Shown: positions 23,054 to 32,466, numbered from the stretch's first letter. The stretch: 64,000 nucleotides of DNA from Spirochaetales bacterium Spiro_12 (GCA_001603165.1 LVBN01000044.1:1-64000), one strand, 5' to 3'. The notes: generated by a model from the letters alone, not told the origin. Program-made: numbers and translations.

Positions 23054-24585
23054 GTCTGTAATACCTCTTTAAGCTCTTCTTTCGAAATTATTTTCTGAGC
23101 CTTACCTTGCTGCATCATGAGTACACGATCGCACAACGCTGAATACTCTTTAGGATCGTCGCTCACCAATATCATCGAAATACCCTGCTCTTTCATGTTG
23201 AGGATTGTCTCGTAGATGTCCTCCCTTGCACCTACGTCAATGCCGATGGTCGGATCTTCTAGAAGGAGTATGTCCGGTTTTTTTTCTAGCCATTTTCCGA
23301 CAGTCACCTTCTGTTTGTTGCCCCCGCTTAAAGAGCTAACCGTTATATTGACGTTAGGTGTTTTTATTCTCAACTGTTTGGAAATATCTGCGGCAAGGGT
23401 CTTCTCGGTCTTAAAATTAAGAAAATGAAAAATTTTTGTGACGATTTTTTCGATATTCAAGATTGATATATTTTTTGTGATCGGCCAATCATAGAAAAGC
23501 TCGTTGGCGATCTCTCCGGAAAAGTATCCGACTCCTTTTTTTAGGCGCGCATAGGGAAGCTCGTGATTCTTGGTCGATTTACCCCGGATAAGGAGATCCC
23601 CTTCATCGTACCCGTTTATACCGGCGATTGTCTCGATAAGCTCGCTTTTACCCGAGCCGGCCGAACCTAGGACGCCGAGGCACTCACCCTTCGATAAATC
23701 GAAGGAAATATTATAATAACTGCCCCGCTTAGAGAGTTCCTTGGAGGACAGAACTGTTTCTGAATTATCGACGCGGCTTGGGATCCTTTGTATTTTTTCT
23801 TGCCCATCAATATCCTTTCCAAGAATCATTCGGACAAGCTCGTTTTCCGTCACTTTATTGGTTGCCATATCATACTCACCCACCTGCCGTCCGTCCCGGA
23901 GCACTATCACTCTGTCCATGTATTCCATGACTTCCTGCATTATGTGTGTAACGAATACAAATGAACAATTTGCCTTGAGCCGTACTATCTCGTTTAGAAG
24001 TTCATGGCGTTCTTCGATATTTAAAGGTGCCGTCGGCTCATCGAGAATGATCACCGAATCGGCGTCTTGTTTATTCTGTTCCAGCCTGATATTTACCACC
24101 GCCCTGGCAATTTCCACCATTTTCTGTGTGGATAGGGGAAGCTCAAACATAAAATCTTCAATATCGCACTTGATGTGGAATTCATCGATGATCTCCTGGG
24201 CAGCTTTTTTCATTCTGGGAATCTGAAGACCAAAGGCTCCAACGTATTTTTCTTCATTCCCCAAAAAAAGGAACTGATAGACCTGAAGGCTCGGCACTAC
24301 CCCGCGTTCTTGATAAACAATTGAAATACCTTTTTTAGCGGCATCCTTTGGATCCTTAGGAAAGGCAGCCTTGACGCCCTTATCGTACCATTCACCCTTT
24401 TCAGGGACATGGATTCCAACAAGACTTTTCATAAGAGTGGTTTTCCCCGCACCATTTTCTCCCACTACACCGACGATCTCGCTGGGAAAAATCTTCAGAC
24501 TGACGTCTTCGAGGGCATAAACCTTCCCGAAAGACTTGCATACATTGCGAACGTCCAAAATTGGCGTTAGTGTCCGTTCTGTCAT
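23050..24585 (-). CDS. RbsA-type sugar ABC transporter ATPase
   Basis: A 511-residue protein with two ATP-binding cassettes. Cassette 1 has GENGAGKTTLMK near residue 41, a divergent signature LSTQKMVEIARAV and VIILDEPTAPLN. Cassette 2 has GSAGSGKSELIE, the canonical LSGGNKQKVTVGKWL and LLLEDPTIGID. The arrangement is that of ribose/xylose importers. It is encoded 146 bp after the receptor gene with a hairpin between them. Together with two permeases and a 459-residue receptor it forms a complete importer. Confidence 0.88.
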   Translation of the reverse strand: MTERTLTPILDVRNVCKSFGKVYALEDVSLKIFPSEIVGVVGENGAGKTTLMKSLVGIHVPEKGEWYDKGVKAAFPKDPKDAAKKGISIVYQERGVVPSLQVYQFLFLGNEEKYVGAFGLQIPRMKKAAQEIIDEFHIKCDIEDFMFELPLSTQKMVEIARAVVNIRLEQNKQDADSVIILDEPTAPLNIEERHELLNEIVRLKANCSFVFVTHIMQEVMEYMDRVIVLRDGRQVGEYDMATNKVTENELVRMILGKDIDGQEKIQRIPSRVDNSETVLSSKELSKRGSYYNISFDLSKGECLGVLGSAGSGKSELIETIAGINGYDEGDLLIRGKSTKNHELPYARLKKGVGYFSGEIANELFYDWPITKNISILNIEKIVTKIFHFLNFKTEKTLAADISKQLRIKTPNVNITVSSLSGGNKQKVTVGKWLEKKPDILLLEDPTIGIDVGAREDIYETILNMKEQGISMILVSDDPKEYSALCDRVLMMQQGKAQKIISKEELKEVLQT

Positions 24586-24642
24586 AGACCTCTTCTCTCA
24601 TTGCGGGCTTCTTTCATACTTTACCCTTGAATAATTGATAAA

Positions 24643-24678
24643 ACAGGAGGGGCCGGCTGTAAAGACAGCCCCTCCTGT
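24643..24678 (-). terminator. Hairpin between receptor and ATPase genes
   Basis: ACAGGAGGGGC (24643-24653) pairs exactly with GCCCCTCCTGT (24668-24678); further pairing (GGCTGT/ACAGCC) is possible in the loop. In the minus-strand transcript it is followed only by a short U stretch. It probably works as an attenuator or mRNA stabiliser for the upstream receptor message. Confidence 0.65.
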
Positions 24679-24731
24679 AAATCATTTTTTAACTCTTCTG
24701 TAGAATGAGAGCATGGTGCTTCTTACCCTTT

Positions 24732-26111
24732 TTACTCCCAAACCGCCTCGTATTTTAGTTCTTTCGGGAACTTCTTAGCCATCTCCTTGGCCGCCTGTTG
24801 ATCGGTCATCCAGCTGATGTCGAGGAAGAAACTATAGAGTGCCGCAACATGTTTTTTCCAAGCATCGATGCTACCAAATTTCTTGAGCTTGGGAATGAAG
24901 TAGTAGTCATGTGCTCCCAAGATATCCCCTGCGCCAGCCGTCCTGTCATACTTAAGACCTAGTTCCTTGGTCTTAGAGAGGGACATCAGCCTGAAATCGT
25001 AGGGGTAGCTCGGATTCTTTTCTTTCATCTGCATAAGAATCTGCTTGAGATTTTCTTCAAGCGGTCCAGTCTTGAAGCTTCCGTGTTTCGCGATCCCTGC
25101 TGCTTCGGCAAGTTTCTCTAATTCCCCCGGACGTCCGTAAACAGTCAGCTTGCCGGTCTGGAGCATTTCTTCGGGAGTAGGATACCAGGCCCCCACGCAC
25201 ATATCGTAGAGCATAGGCACCAGCCTGCCGCCATAGTAGGGAATTGCAAAACCAGAAGTGACCAAGAATCTTCCCTTTAAAATATCCTGGGCCGTTGTCA
25301 TTTCCATGTCGCGAGAAGCGGTAAAGGCCCCGATTTCAACGCCCCGGTCTCGAAGCGCCTTAAGGCCTCCCGTGGCCATCGAATCGTTGGCCGACCAGAA
25401 GCCTTCATAATCGGTTCTGACAGCCAGCGCAGCTTCGGCGCCTGAACGCCCGCCCTCATATCCCCATTCACCATACTGGAAGCCCATCAGCTGCATTGTT
25501 GGATAGTTAAGCAGGGCCTGGAATACTCCAAGATTAATCAACACCGTTGATACGGTGGCTGCGGACTTGCTGCCTTGCTGGATGTATATCTTGCTCTTTT
25601 TAGCCTGCTCCATTTTTTCCATGAGCAAGGTTAAAGGGATAAACGTTTGTTCGTCCGATAGCGGTGTGTTGTCTAACACCCACCTTGGGCCGTAGGCTCC
25701 CGGCCATATATCACCGGTATAGCCGAAATAACTGGCGATAAAGACATTATTCTTGTTCGCGATTTCGGCTATCTTGGGCATGACTTCCGCATTCGGACAA
25801 TTATAGATAATCGCCTTTGCCCCTGAGGCGATCATGCTTTCGGTGAGCTCGATCCAGTCGGCCTGTGTATTTGCTACAGCACCTTTGAATTTAAGTCCCA
25901 TCTGTTTGCAGGCCTGTTCGATGGACTGGTACACCATGATGGCGTATTCCTGTCCAAGATGGAAGGTTATGTGGCCTATCAGAAAGCTTTCTCCGGGCTT
26001 TGCGTTTTTATACTTCTGCGCAAGCGCGGGATCGCCCTGGGCAAAAGCGAGTCCACTGCCTCCCACAAGGAGCAAGCAAATGAACATTACACTCAAGAAC
26101 CTTTTCCTCAT
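24732..26111 (-). CDS. Large type I periplasmic sugar-binding receptor
   Basis: A 459-residue receptor with a signal peptide (RKRFLSVMFICLLLVGGSGL, cut at AFAQ). The ATG at 26111 sits seven bases after AGGAGGT; the ATG at 26117 would leave only one base. Residues about 40-330 follow the Peripla_BP_4/RbsB pattern (IGHITFHLGQEYAIM; WSANDSMATGGLKALRDRG). The C-terminal 120 residues, rich in Lys and aromatics, have no counterpart in RbsB, which is about 300 residues. It is the first gene after operator site B, so it belongs to the GAGCA regulon. The ligand is unknown; the size suggests something other than a plain pentose. Confidence 0.85.
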   Translation of the reverse strand: MRKRFLSVMFICLLLVGGSGLAFAQGDPALAQKYKNAKPGESFLIGHITFHLGQEYAIMVYQSIEQACKQMGLKFKGAVANTQADWIELTESMIASGAKAIIYNCPNAEVMPKIAEIANKNNVFIASYFGYTGDIWPGAYGPRWVLDNTPLSDEQTFIPLTLLMEKMEQAKKSKIYIQQGSKSAATVSTVLINLGVFQALLNYPTMQLMGFQYGEWGYEGGRSGAEAALAVRTDYEGFWSANDSMATGGLKALRDRGVEIGAFTASRDMEMTTAQDILKGRFLVTSGFAIPYYGGRLVPMLYDMCVGAWYPTPEEMLQTGKLTVYGRPGELEKLAEAAGIAKHGSFKTGPLEENLKQILMQMKEKNPSYPYDFRLMSLSKTKELGLKYDRTAGAGDILGAHDYYFIPKLKKFGSIDAWKKHVAALYSFFLDISWMTDQQAAKEMAKKFPKELKYEAVWE

Positions 26112-26312
26112 TCTCATACCTCCTTGAAAAATGAAGACAATCCTCCGAGCCTAAAGCCGGACCATAATCCCTTATGGTTCCGCAAGAAAGGCTTTGCAAT
26201 AGAAAGCCATTTCCCCTGTTTCTTGGCACCCTCCTTTCCCGGACCCCGTCTTGCTCACATGCTCGCTATATATCCAACGACCAAGCTGCTATGAGCTTTA
26301 TTGTTCTTATTA

Positions 26313-26344
26313 GAGCCATTGCTCAGATATTGAATTTCTGCTCA
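26313..26344. promoter_or_regulatory. Operator: GAGCA half-sites spaced 19 bp (site B)
   Basis: Read on the minus strand, TGAGCA (26344-26339) is followed 19 bp later by TGAGCAATGGCTC (26325-26313). The ATTCAATAT segment between them is identical to site A at 10254-10285. The element begins six bases downstream of the -10 box, the same position as in site A. Confidence 0.72.
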
Positions 26345-26349
26345 TGGAG

Positions 26350-26378
26350 AGCATAAACGAGATATTTAGTGCTGTCAA
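26350..26378 (-). promoter_or_regulatory. Promoter of the receptor-importer-ADH-kinase operon
   Basis: TTGACA (26378-26373), 17 bp, TATGCT (26355-26350) on the minus strand. TTGACAGC and CTCGTTTAT are shared with the promoter at 10221-10249. The 428-bp gap between the gene starts and stops here (26112-26539) holds this promoter, operator site B and the hairpin at 26477-26522; I see no gene in it. Confidence 0.72.
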
Positions 26379-26476
26379 GAAAATTATTTCAGAATAACCC
26401 AAAATATTATATTACAATGATTAGGATATTTTTATATAGATCTCTTATAGAAGGAGCTGAGGTAGTGAAACAGCAA

Positions 26477-26522
26477 ATGGCGGGGGAGCTGTTTACAGAT
26501 TCTAACAACGAAACCCCGCCAT
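26477..26522 (-). terminator. Hairpin after the RbsB-type receptor gene
   Basis: ATGGCGGGG (26477-26485) and CCCCGCCAT (26514-26522) are exact complements with a 28-base loop. The hairpin lies 18 bp after the stop codon of the receptor gene and is followed on the minus strand by a weak U-rich stretch. It likely ends the 30960-26540 transcript. Confidence 0.55.
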
Positions 26523-26539
26523 GGAACCATTGCTTCTAA

Positions 26540-27490
26540 TTACATCGCAAGATACTTTTCAACATTTTCCTTTGTGACGATTCCCAGATCGACGGGGATC
26601 AAGGCGGGCAGCTTCTGTCCATCGAGGAACTTGGCGGCAGCTTCTACGGCAGTGTATGCCTGGAGCCAGAAATTCTTGAATACAGTGACATTAAGTTTCC
26701 CTTCCTTGATCGAGGCCATGGCATCCTTGTTGCCGTCAATTCCGCCGATAAAGATCTTGCCGAGCTTTCCAACCTCTTCGACGGCTTTTACAGCGCCCAA
26801 GGCCATCTCGTCGTTGCAGGAGAAGATGATTTTCAGGTTAGGATAGGTGATCAACATATCCTGAGTGACCTTGTAGCCGGTGGCTCTGTCGAACTTAGCT
26901 TCCTTTTTGTCCACTAACTTGATATTCGGGTACTTGGCAAAGGTATCCTCAGCGCCCTTAGTCAGGTCGATCGTCACCTGGCCGCCCGACGGACCCTGGA
27001 GAATGATAGCCTCGCCGGAACCGTTAGCCAGGCGCGCCAGCTCAGTGGCGCATAGGGTCGCGCAGGTGATGTTGTCGGCAACCACGAAGGTTTCGCTGTT
27101 CGCCCTGCCGCTCTCGTTATTGATCTTTGTGTTGAGGTTGATCACGGGGATCTTCGCCTTGTTCAACTCGGTAACCGCGGGAACGATTCCCTTCGAATCC
27201 GCTGGGGTGAGAATCAGGATGTCCTTGCGTTTCGCGATCGCCTGCTGTACCAGCTGAATCTGCTCATCGTTGTTGTTCGAAACGATAGGCGCGACGACTT
27301 CGATCTGCATCCCGAAATCTTTTGCCGCAGCCTTGGCTCCTTCCGCCGCCTGTATCCATACAGGGTTCGTCAAGTCCTTCAGTATCAAAGTCGCCTTTTT
27401 GCCGACGGCTCCGGGATAGGGGGCTGCAGAAACTCCGAAGACAGAGATTGAAAAAAGAACCACCAGGAAAACTACGAAGGCTTTTTTCAT
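26540..27490 (-). CDS. RbsB-type periplasmic sugar-binding receptor
   Basis: A 316-residue type I periplasmic receptor. The ATG at 27490 follows AAAGGAGGAAGGAAA. The signal peptide is MKKAFVVFLVVLFSISVFG and cuts after VSAA. The mature protein has LKDLTNPVWIQAAEGAKAAA, DILILTPADSKGIVPAV and the hinge IFSCNDEMALGAVKA, typical for pentose or ribose-type receptors. It is the distal gene of the second sugar importer, after two permeases and the ATPase. The ligand is unknown; neighbouring genes (mutarotase, isomerase, dehydrogenases) suggest an aldose or deoxy sugar. Confidence 0.88.
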   Translation of the reverse strand: MKKAFVVFLVVLFSISVFGVSAAPYPGAVGKKATLILKDLTNPVWIQAAEGAKAAAKDFGMQIEVVAPIVSNNNDEQIQLVQQAIAKRKDILILTPADSKGIVPAVTELNKAKIPVINLNTKINNESGRANSETFVVADNITCATLCATELARLANGSGEAIILQGPSGGQVTIDLTKGAEDTFAKYPNIKLVDKKEAKFDRATGYKVTQDMLITYPNLKIIFSCNDEMALGAVKAVEEVGKLGKIFIGGIDGNKDAMASIKEGKLNVTVFKNFWLQAYTAVEAAAKFLDGQKLPALIPVDLGIVTKENVEKYLAM

Positions 27491-27544
27491 TTTCCTTCCT
27501 CCTTTAAACTTTATCCTTCTCATGCGAATGCATGCACGGGATTC

Positions 27545-28489
27545 TTATAGTTGGAGATAGTTCGCATATCTCTGCTTAGCCATTTCTAGCAAGGCCGAAA
27601 CCACTATGACCAATCCAAAAACCGCGTCCTGCCACAAGGTAGACACCTTGAGCACGTTGAGGCAGTTCATTAGAAACACCATGATGAGCACGCCGATGAC
27701 AGTATTACCCACCCCGCCTTTTCCCCCCTGTAGCGATGTTCCTCCGATGAGGGTAGCCGCCAGGGCTTGAAGGCCGAAATTCTTACCGAGAAAGGCCTCC
27801 GCGCAATCCAGCCTGGCTACGTAGAGCAATCCCGAGGTCGAAGCCAATACGCCTGAAATCATATAGACAACTACGATTACGAGGTCCGTATTTACCCCCG
27901 TCAAACGCGAGACTTTGATATTCGCGCCGGTGGAGTAGACATTTCTTCCGAATACGGTCTTCTGGAATACGAACATGAGAATCGCGAGTATGGCGAGGGC
28001 GATATACACCAGATTGGATATTCCCAAAAAGCTGCCATCGGCGATGATCTTAAAATCACTGCTGAAATGATAAATCATGGCGCCGCCCATCATGATATAC
28101 ACGGCGCCTCGTATCACCCAGTCCATACCGTAGGTCGCGATGAAGGGATTGACCTTGGCCTTTGTTATCAGCAGCCCATTCAACAGGCCCAACCCAGCGC
28201 CTATGAGCAAGCACGCGGCGATTCCGATAAAAATCTGATCCTTAATGATCAGGAAGGCCGCGGCGCAGGTGGAGAACGCAGCGATTGATCCGAGCGAAAG
28301 ATCCAGCCCGCCGGTTATCACCGCCAATGTCATTCCGAAGCTGTAAATCATGACAAAAGGAGCCTGGATCATGATCATGTTTTTTATATTTTGAAGCGGA
28401 TCCTGAGTGACGCTGCTCGACACGGCGAGGATGGCAAGAAGAAGGATGATTTTATAGTAGTTCAACGCGAAGCCGACGATCCTTTTCAT
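27545..28489 (-). CDS. RbsC-type sugar ABC transporter permease
   Basis: A 314-residue permease with about ten membrane segments. It has the canonical ITGGLDLSLGSIAAFS motif (about residue 60), NVYSTGANIKVSRLTGVN in the cytoplasmic loop and GGTSLQGGKGGVGNT near the end. It overlaps the upstream permease by four bases. It belongs to the second importer (30960-26540), distinct in sequence from the permeases at 21102 and 22085. Confidence 0.87.
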   Translation of the reverse strand: MKRIVGFALNYYKIILLLAILAVSSSVTQDPLQNIKNMIMIQAPFVMIYSFGMTLAVITGGLDLSLGSIAAFSTCAAAFLIIKDQIFIGIAACLLIGAGLGLLNGLLITKAKVNPFIATYGMDWVIRGAVYIMMGGAMIYHFSSDFKIIADGSFLGISNLVYIALAILAILMFVFQKTVFGRNVYSTGANIKVSRLTGVNTDLVIVVVYMISGVLASTSGLLYVARLDCAEAFLGKNFGLQALAATLIGGTSLQGGKGGVGNTVIGVLIMVFLMNCLNVLKVSTLWQDAVFGLVIVVSALLEMAKQRYANYLQL

Positions 28490-29457
28490 AGCCCTACCCT
28501 TCTCTTTTCTTCCGCCTTTCTGCGTTCGTTGATGGACACGTCACCCACGATCGCTATGAGGATCGCCAGCCCTATGAGCGCATACTGCCAAGCGGGAGTG
28601 AATCCGAGCATGCTTAAACCGTTTTTAAGAATGGCGAGGAACATCGCCCCGATAAGCGTACCCAGCAATCCGCCTTTACCGCCTTCGAACGGGGTGCCTC
28701 CTATCAATACCGTAGCTATCACGCTGAACTCGTAACCGTCGCCGATCGTCGCGTTGCCGCTGTTAGCCTTTCCCGCCATGAATATTCCGCCGACTGCGGC
28801 CAGAACGCCAGCTATCACATAAGTCACCAGATAGACGTTAGCTGTCTTGATTCCCGATAAACGCGCAACCTGCTCGGATCCGCCTATCGAATAAATCTTG
28901 TATCCGAATTTCGTTTTTGTGGACAGGAAAAACATTATTATCAAGAGGATCGCAGAAAACCAAACGATAAAGAAAAGGCCAAATATCTTGCCGGTGCCGA
29001 TGAACAGCAAAACATCGCTGTCGCTACTTATTATGTCACCATTGCAGGCCACGAGCGCCAGTCCTTTAGCTATGCTCATCGTAGCGAAGGTCGCGACAAA
29101 GTGGTTAAGATTCAGTACTCCGACCAGATACCCGTTCAAGAGACCTATGATCGCGCCTGCCAGAAGACCTCCGAGCAGGGCGAAGACTATGTTGATCCCA
29201 TAGGACAACAACAGGGTCGTAACTATCGAGGCCAGCGACATGACCGATCCGGCGGACATGTCGATTTTTCCCAAAAGGATGACCAGTGTCATACCGGAAG
29301 CGACCACCATCAAAATTAGAAGATCCTTCAGCACATTATGAAGATTGTACCAGCCGAAAAATCCCTCGGCGGCGAAGGACATAAAAACAAACAGAACCGC
29401 TACACCCGCCAGGAGACCGGTAATTTCTCTGTATCTTGAGTATTTGTTGCTCTTCAA
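28486..29457 (-). CDS. RbsC-type sugar ABC transporter permease
   Basis: A 323-residue permease. It has LLGKIDMSAGSVMSLASIV, IYSIGGSEQVARLSGIK and GGTPFEGGKGGLLGTLIG in the expected order. It follows the ATPase gene by 18 bp and overlaps the second permease. The two form the translocation pore of the DeoR-controlled importer. Confidence 0.87.
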   Translation of the reverse strand: MKSNKYSRYREITGLLAGVAVLFVFMSFAAEGFFGWYNLHNVLKDLLILMVVASGMTLVILLGKIDMSAGSVMSLASIVTTLLLSYGINIVFALLGGLLAGAIIGLLNGYLVGVLNLNHFVATFATMSIAKGLALVACNGDIISSDSDVLLFIGTGKIFGLFFIVWFSAILLIIMFFLSTKTKFGYKIYSIGGSEQVARLSGIKTANVYLVTYVIAGVLAAVGGIFMAGKANSGNATIGDGYEFSVIATVLIGGTPFEGGKGGLLGTLIGAMFLAILKNGLSMLGFTPAWQYALIGLAILIAIVGDVSINERRKAEEKRRVGL

Positions 29458-29475
29458 GATAAGCCTCTCATAAAT

Positions 29476-30960
29476 TCACACGCAGGCCGCAAGGATTTTT
29501 TCCTGCGTCGCTTCGGTTCTGGAAAATTCCGCCGTCACCATGCCATCCTTGATCGTATAAATCCGATCACACATGCCGATCAATTCCGGCAAATCCGAAG
29601 AGATCATCAATATCGCCTTCCCTCTTTCGACCAATTCGCTCATGATCCCGTAAATTTCCGCCTTAGCGCCGACATCTATTCCTCTGGTGGGTTCGTCAAA
29701 AATCAGGATCTCGCAATCCGCGCAAACCCATTTGGCGATTACAACCTTTTGCTGATTACCCCCGCTCAGCAACTTCACGAGTTTGTTCACCGAAGGCGCT
29801 CGTATGCCCAATTCTTCCATGTATTTTTTGGCCACCGACAGCTCGGTCTTTCTGGATATGACGGCGGACTTGAAAAGCCTCGGCAATACCGCGTGGACGA
29901 TATTATGCCGGATGGGCATTTCCATGATCGCACCTTCTTCCTTCCTGTCTTCGGGAACCAAGCCTATCCTGAGTCTGGTCGCCTTTTGGGTGCTCATCCT
30001 TTGGTATTTTTTCCCGTAGATATAAACCGAGCCTTTTTCTATCGCATCTTCGCCGAAAATAGTCTTAGCTATCTCCGTCCTTCCGGCTCCGACCAAGCCG
30101 GAAAGCCCGACGATTTCTCCCCGGTGCAAACTGATGTTAACATTGGAAAAACGCTTAGCGCCAAGATTTTCGGTCCTCAGTACTTCTTCGCCGTGCAGAT
30201 GATATTGCCTTTCATACTGGTCTTTTATTTCCCTCCCCACCATCATGCGGATGATCTGATCGATGCTGGCGTTTTCTATGCTCAAATCCCCCACCACCCT
30301 CCCGTCCCTGAGGACGGTTAGGGTATCGGCGATCTGCTTGATCTCTTCCAGTCTATGGGAGATGTAAATTATCGATACCCCCTCGGACCTTAATTTTTTG
30401 ATTATTTCAAATAGCTTTACGGTCTCCTTGCGCGTCAAGGTGGCGGTCGGTTCGTCCATGATCAGCACTTTCGATTTGAAGCATAGAGCCTTCGCCACTT
30501 CGACCATCTGCTGCTGAGCGATTCCCAGGTTATAGACAAGGGTGCGGGGATCGATATCGAGTTCCAGGTAATCCAGCAATTCCTTGCTTTTTTTGCAGAT
30601 GAGGTCATGATCGATTATTTTCAGGAAATTTGACTTTATGGGTTCCCGGCCGAGAAATATGTTCTGCCCGATCGTCCTGTGGGGCAGAAGATTGAACTCT
30701 TGATGAATGATGCCGATACCAACATTGAGAGCTTTTTGGACGTTGTTGATCTGAACAGGCTCCCCTTCGAAAAATAACTCGCCTTTATCCTTCCTGTACA
30801 CGCCGGATATGATTTTCATCAACGTAGACTTGCCAGCGCCATTCTCGCCGACGATTACATGAACCTCCCCTTTTTTTATGCTCATGTTAATATCTTCGAG
30901 AACCGGAACTCCCGAGAAACTTTTACAAATATTCCGAATCTCTAAAATGGTATCGGTCAA
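29476..30960 (-). CDS. RbsA-type sugar ABC transporter ATPase
   Basis: A 494-residue double-cassette ATPase. Cassette 1 has GENGAGKSTLMKIISGVYR, the signature region LGIAQQQMVEVAKAL and VLIMDEPTATLT. Cassette 2 has GLVGAGRTEIAKTIFGE, LLSGGNQQKVVIAKWV and ILIFDEPTRGID. The start is uncertain: an ATG at 31011 would add 17 residues unlike the family, so I prefer TTG at 30960, with AAGGATC just upstream. Transcription starts at the DeoR-type operator promoter at 31088-31126. Confidence 0.85.
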   Translation of the reverse strand: MTDTILEIRNICKSFSGVPVLEDINMSIKKGEVHVIVGENGAGKSTLMKIISGVYRKDKGELFFEGEPVQINNVQKALNVGIGIIHQEFNLLPHRTIGQNIFLGREPIKSNFLKIIDHDLICKKSKELLDYLELDIDPRTLVYNLGIAQQQMVEVAKALCFKSKVLIMDEPTATLTRKETVKLFEIIKKLRSEGVSIIYISHRLEEIKQIADTLTVLRDGRVVGDLSIENASIDQIIRMMVGREIKDQYERQYHLHGEEVLRTENLGAKRFSNVNISLHRGEIVGLSGLVGAGRTEIAKTIFGEDAIEKGSVYIYGKKYQRMSTQKATRLRIGLVPEDRKEEGAIMEMPIRHNIVHAVLPRLFKSAVISRKTELSVAKKYMEELGIRAPSVNKLVKLLSGGNQQKVVIAKWVCADCEILIFDEPTRGIDVGAKAEIYGIMSELVERGKAILMISSDLPELIGMCDRIYTIKDGMVTAEFSRTEATQEKILAACV

Positions 30961-31087
30961 GATCCTTATCCCCCGGAATTCCAAACCTGCATGCCTGGCC
31001 GAAACCAGCATGCGTCAAAGGCCATGAAGCGTTTAAGCAAACGACAGGAATCATCAGCATTTCTGAAGCCACATTCCCCCGCACAGC

Positions 31088-31126
31088 CGATGTTAATACT
31101 CTAACATCGTTATCATCAGCCGTCAA
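31088..31126 (-). promoter_or_regulatory. Promoter with overlapping ATGTTA/TAACAT palindrome
   Basis: On the minus strand TTGACG (31126-31121), 17 bp, TAGAGT (31103-31098). An exact 8-bp inverted repeat CGATGTTA / TAACATCG (31088-31095 and 31102-31109) covers the -10 box. TAACAT elements also cluster at 34715-34744. The DeoR-type regulator encoded just upstream (31229) is the probable binder. Confidence 0.7.
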
Positions 31127-31228
31127 CATTTTATTATAATTGCTGGTGGCTTTTTACCATGGGCGCGGAAATGCATAATGTCTTCGTTATATAAAGTAGG
31201 TGGGAAGGATTAAGGCCAAGGCAATAGC

Positions 31229-31993
31229 TTAAACGACGATCAGCTTGATTCCTTTGTCCAATATCATTTTTTCATGCTCTTCTTTGATATCGCCATCGGT
31301 GATTATTATGTCCATCTCCGTAAGATCGGCATACTTCGCATACCAGGCCTTGCCGAATTTGGATGAGTCCACAAGAAGAATTTTCTGTTCGCTCACGCTC
31401 AACGCCGCCCTTTTTACGTTGATTTCGTAGGGTTCAGCCGTGGTGATTCCCACCGTATCGGTCACGCCCCGGGCAGCCATAAACGCTTTGTTGATTTGTG
31501 TTTTTTTAATTAAGGAAGCGCCTTCTTCGCTTTCGAACATTTTCGTGTTTCTGTGGTAATAGCCTCCGCATATCACCACGTTCAAAGATTCCCTTTCGCA
31601 TACGCTATTGATTATATTCAGCGCGTAGCAATAGACCGTATGGTCTCTTCCCTCCGGGATATACTCGACTATGCCGCTTGTCGTCGAACCTGTATCGATG
31701 AGAATCACATCATGGGCTTCGATCAAGGAAGCGGCTTTCTGGGCTATCCTCTTCTTGATTTCTGTTTTTCGAATCAATTCGGCGTCGATCCGATAATGAC
31801 CTTTTACGGGGGGCTCAATTTCCGTATTCAAGGACACCCCGCCGTAAAAGGTCTTAACCTTGCCGGCTTTCGCCAGCAAGGCAATATCGCGCCGTATGGT
31901 CATTTCGGAGACATGCAGTTCCTGGGCCAATTGTTTTATCGTGAGAAAACGATTCTTTTCCAAGAAGCCCAACAATTGATCTCGTCTTTCCAT
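31229..31993 (-). CDS. DeoR-family transcriptional repressor
   Basis: A 254-residue DeoR-type regulator. The N-terminal winged helix has FLTIKQLAQELHVSEMTIRR (residues 16-35), the family signature. The C-terminal sugar-phosphate sensor domain has LIDTGSTTSGIVEYI and VDSSKFGK. Members usually sense a phosphorylated intermediate and repress the operon they belong to. It lies at the end of the dehydrogenase-isomerase-mutarotase operon and directly before the promoter of the importer. Shared TAACAT operators at both promoters support control of the whole 26540-37047 module. Confidence 0.9.
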   Translation of the reverse strand: MERRDQLLGFLEKNRFLTIKQLAQELHVSEMTIRRDIALLAKAGKVKTFYGGVSLNTEIEPPVKGHYRIDAELIRKTEIKKRIAQKAASLIEAHDVILIDTGSTTSGIVEYIPEGRDHTVYCYALNIINSVCERESLNVVICGGYYHRNTKMFESEEGASLIKKTQINKAFMAARGVTDTVGITTAEPYEINVKRAALSVSEQKILLVDSSKFGKAWYAKYADLTEMDIIITDGDIKEEHEKMILDKGIKLIVV

Positions 31994-32076
31994 CGTCCAC
32001 CTAACCAGGGTTCAGCATGCATTTGGGACATTGAAACATTTTATGATAGATCTTTTACCAAATATTTACCAAACTT

Positions 32077-32427
32077 TCAATAAGGCTCCAGCTTACCGGC
32101 CAACTGCTGATTCAGATCGAAAATTTTCTCCAAGGTTTCCACGTCGCCTGAACCGTCGATTTTGGGGGATATCTTGTACGCGTTCTTAAGACGCTCGTTC
32201 CACTTAGGACAAGTCTCATTGGCTCCCCATAGTTTGTATACTTTGTTGATATCTTCGCATTCGTAAAAAAGAATCGAAAAGTTTTTATACCGATAAATCA
32301 CCAATTCATCGGCGCCGGCATCCTTGAGGCCCTTGAGCGTTTCGGGCCAGGGATTCTTATGCAGCGCGACATAATCTTCCATTTGGTCTTCGTTGATCTC
32401 TATGACAAAACAATACCGTTTCTTCAT
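32077..32427 (-). CDS. L-rhamnose mutarotase-family protein
   Basis: A 116-residue protein of the RhaM family (dimeric ferredoxin-like fold), which interconverts anomers of an aldose. The catalytic-site His is in ALHKNPWPETLKGL and aligns with RHNPIWPEL of E. coli RhaM. A Cys-x-x-Trp pair appears in ETCPKWNERL. The start at 32427 has GGGGGAG upstream. No classical rhamnose isomerase or RhaD aldolase is in the window, so the substrate may be another (deoxy) sugar. It is cotranscribed with the TIM-barrel isomerase and ADH. Confidence 0.85.
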   Translation of the reverse strand: MKKRYCFVIEINEDQMEDYVALHKNPWPETLKGLKDAGADELVIYRYKNFSILFYECEDINKVYKLWGANETCPKWNERLKNAYKISPKIDGSGDVETLEKIFDLNQQLAGKLEPY

Positions 32428-32466
32428 ACCTCTCCCCCTCATGATGACGAAGTCACTAAAAACGCC

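Noticed and set aside
26464-26539. A 24-codon frame on the + strand starting at GTG behind AAGGAGCTGAGGTA
   Set aside because: It coincides with the hairpin after the RbsB-type gene, is very short and has no supporting context.
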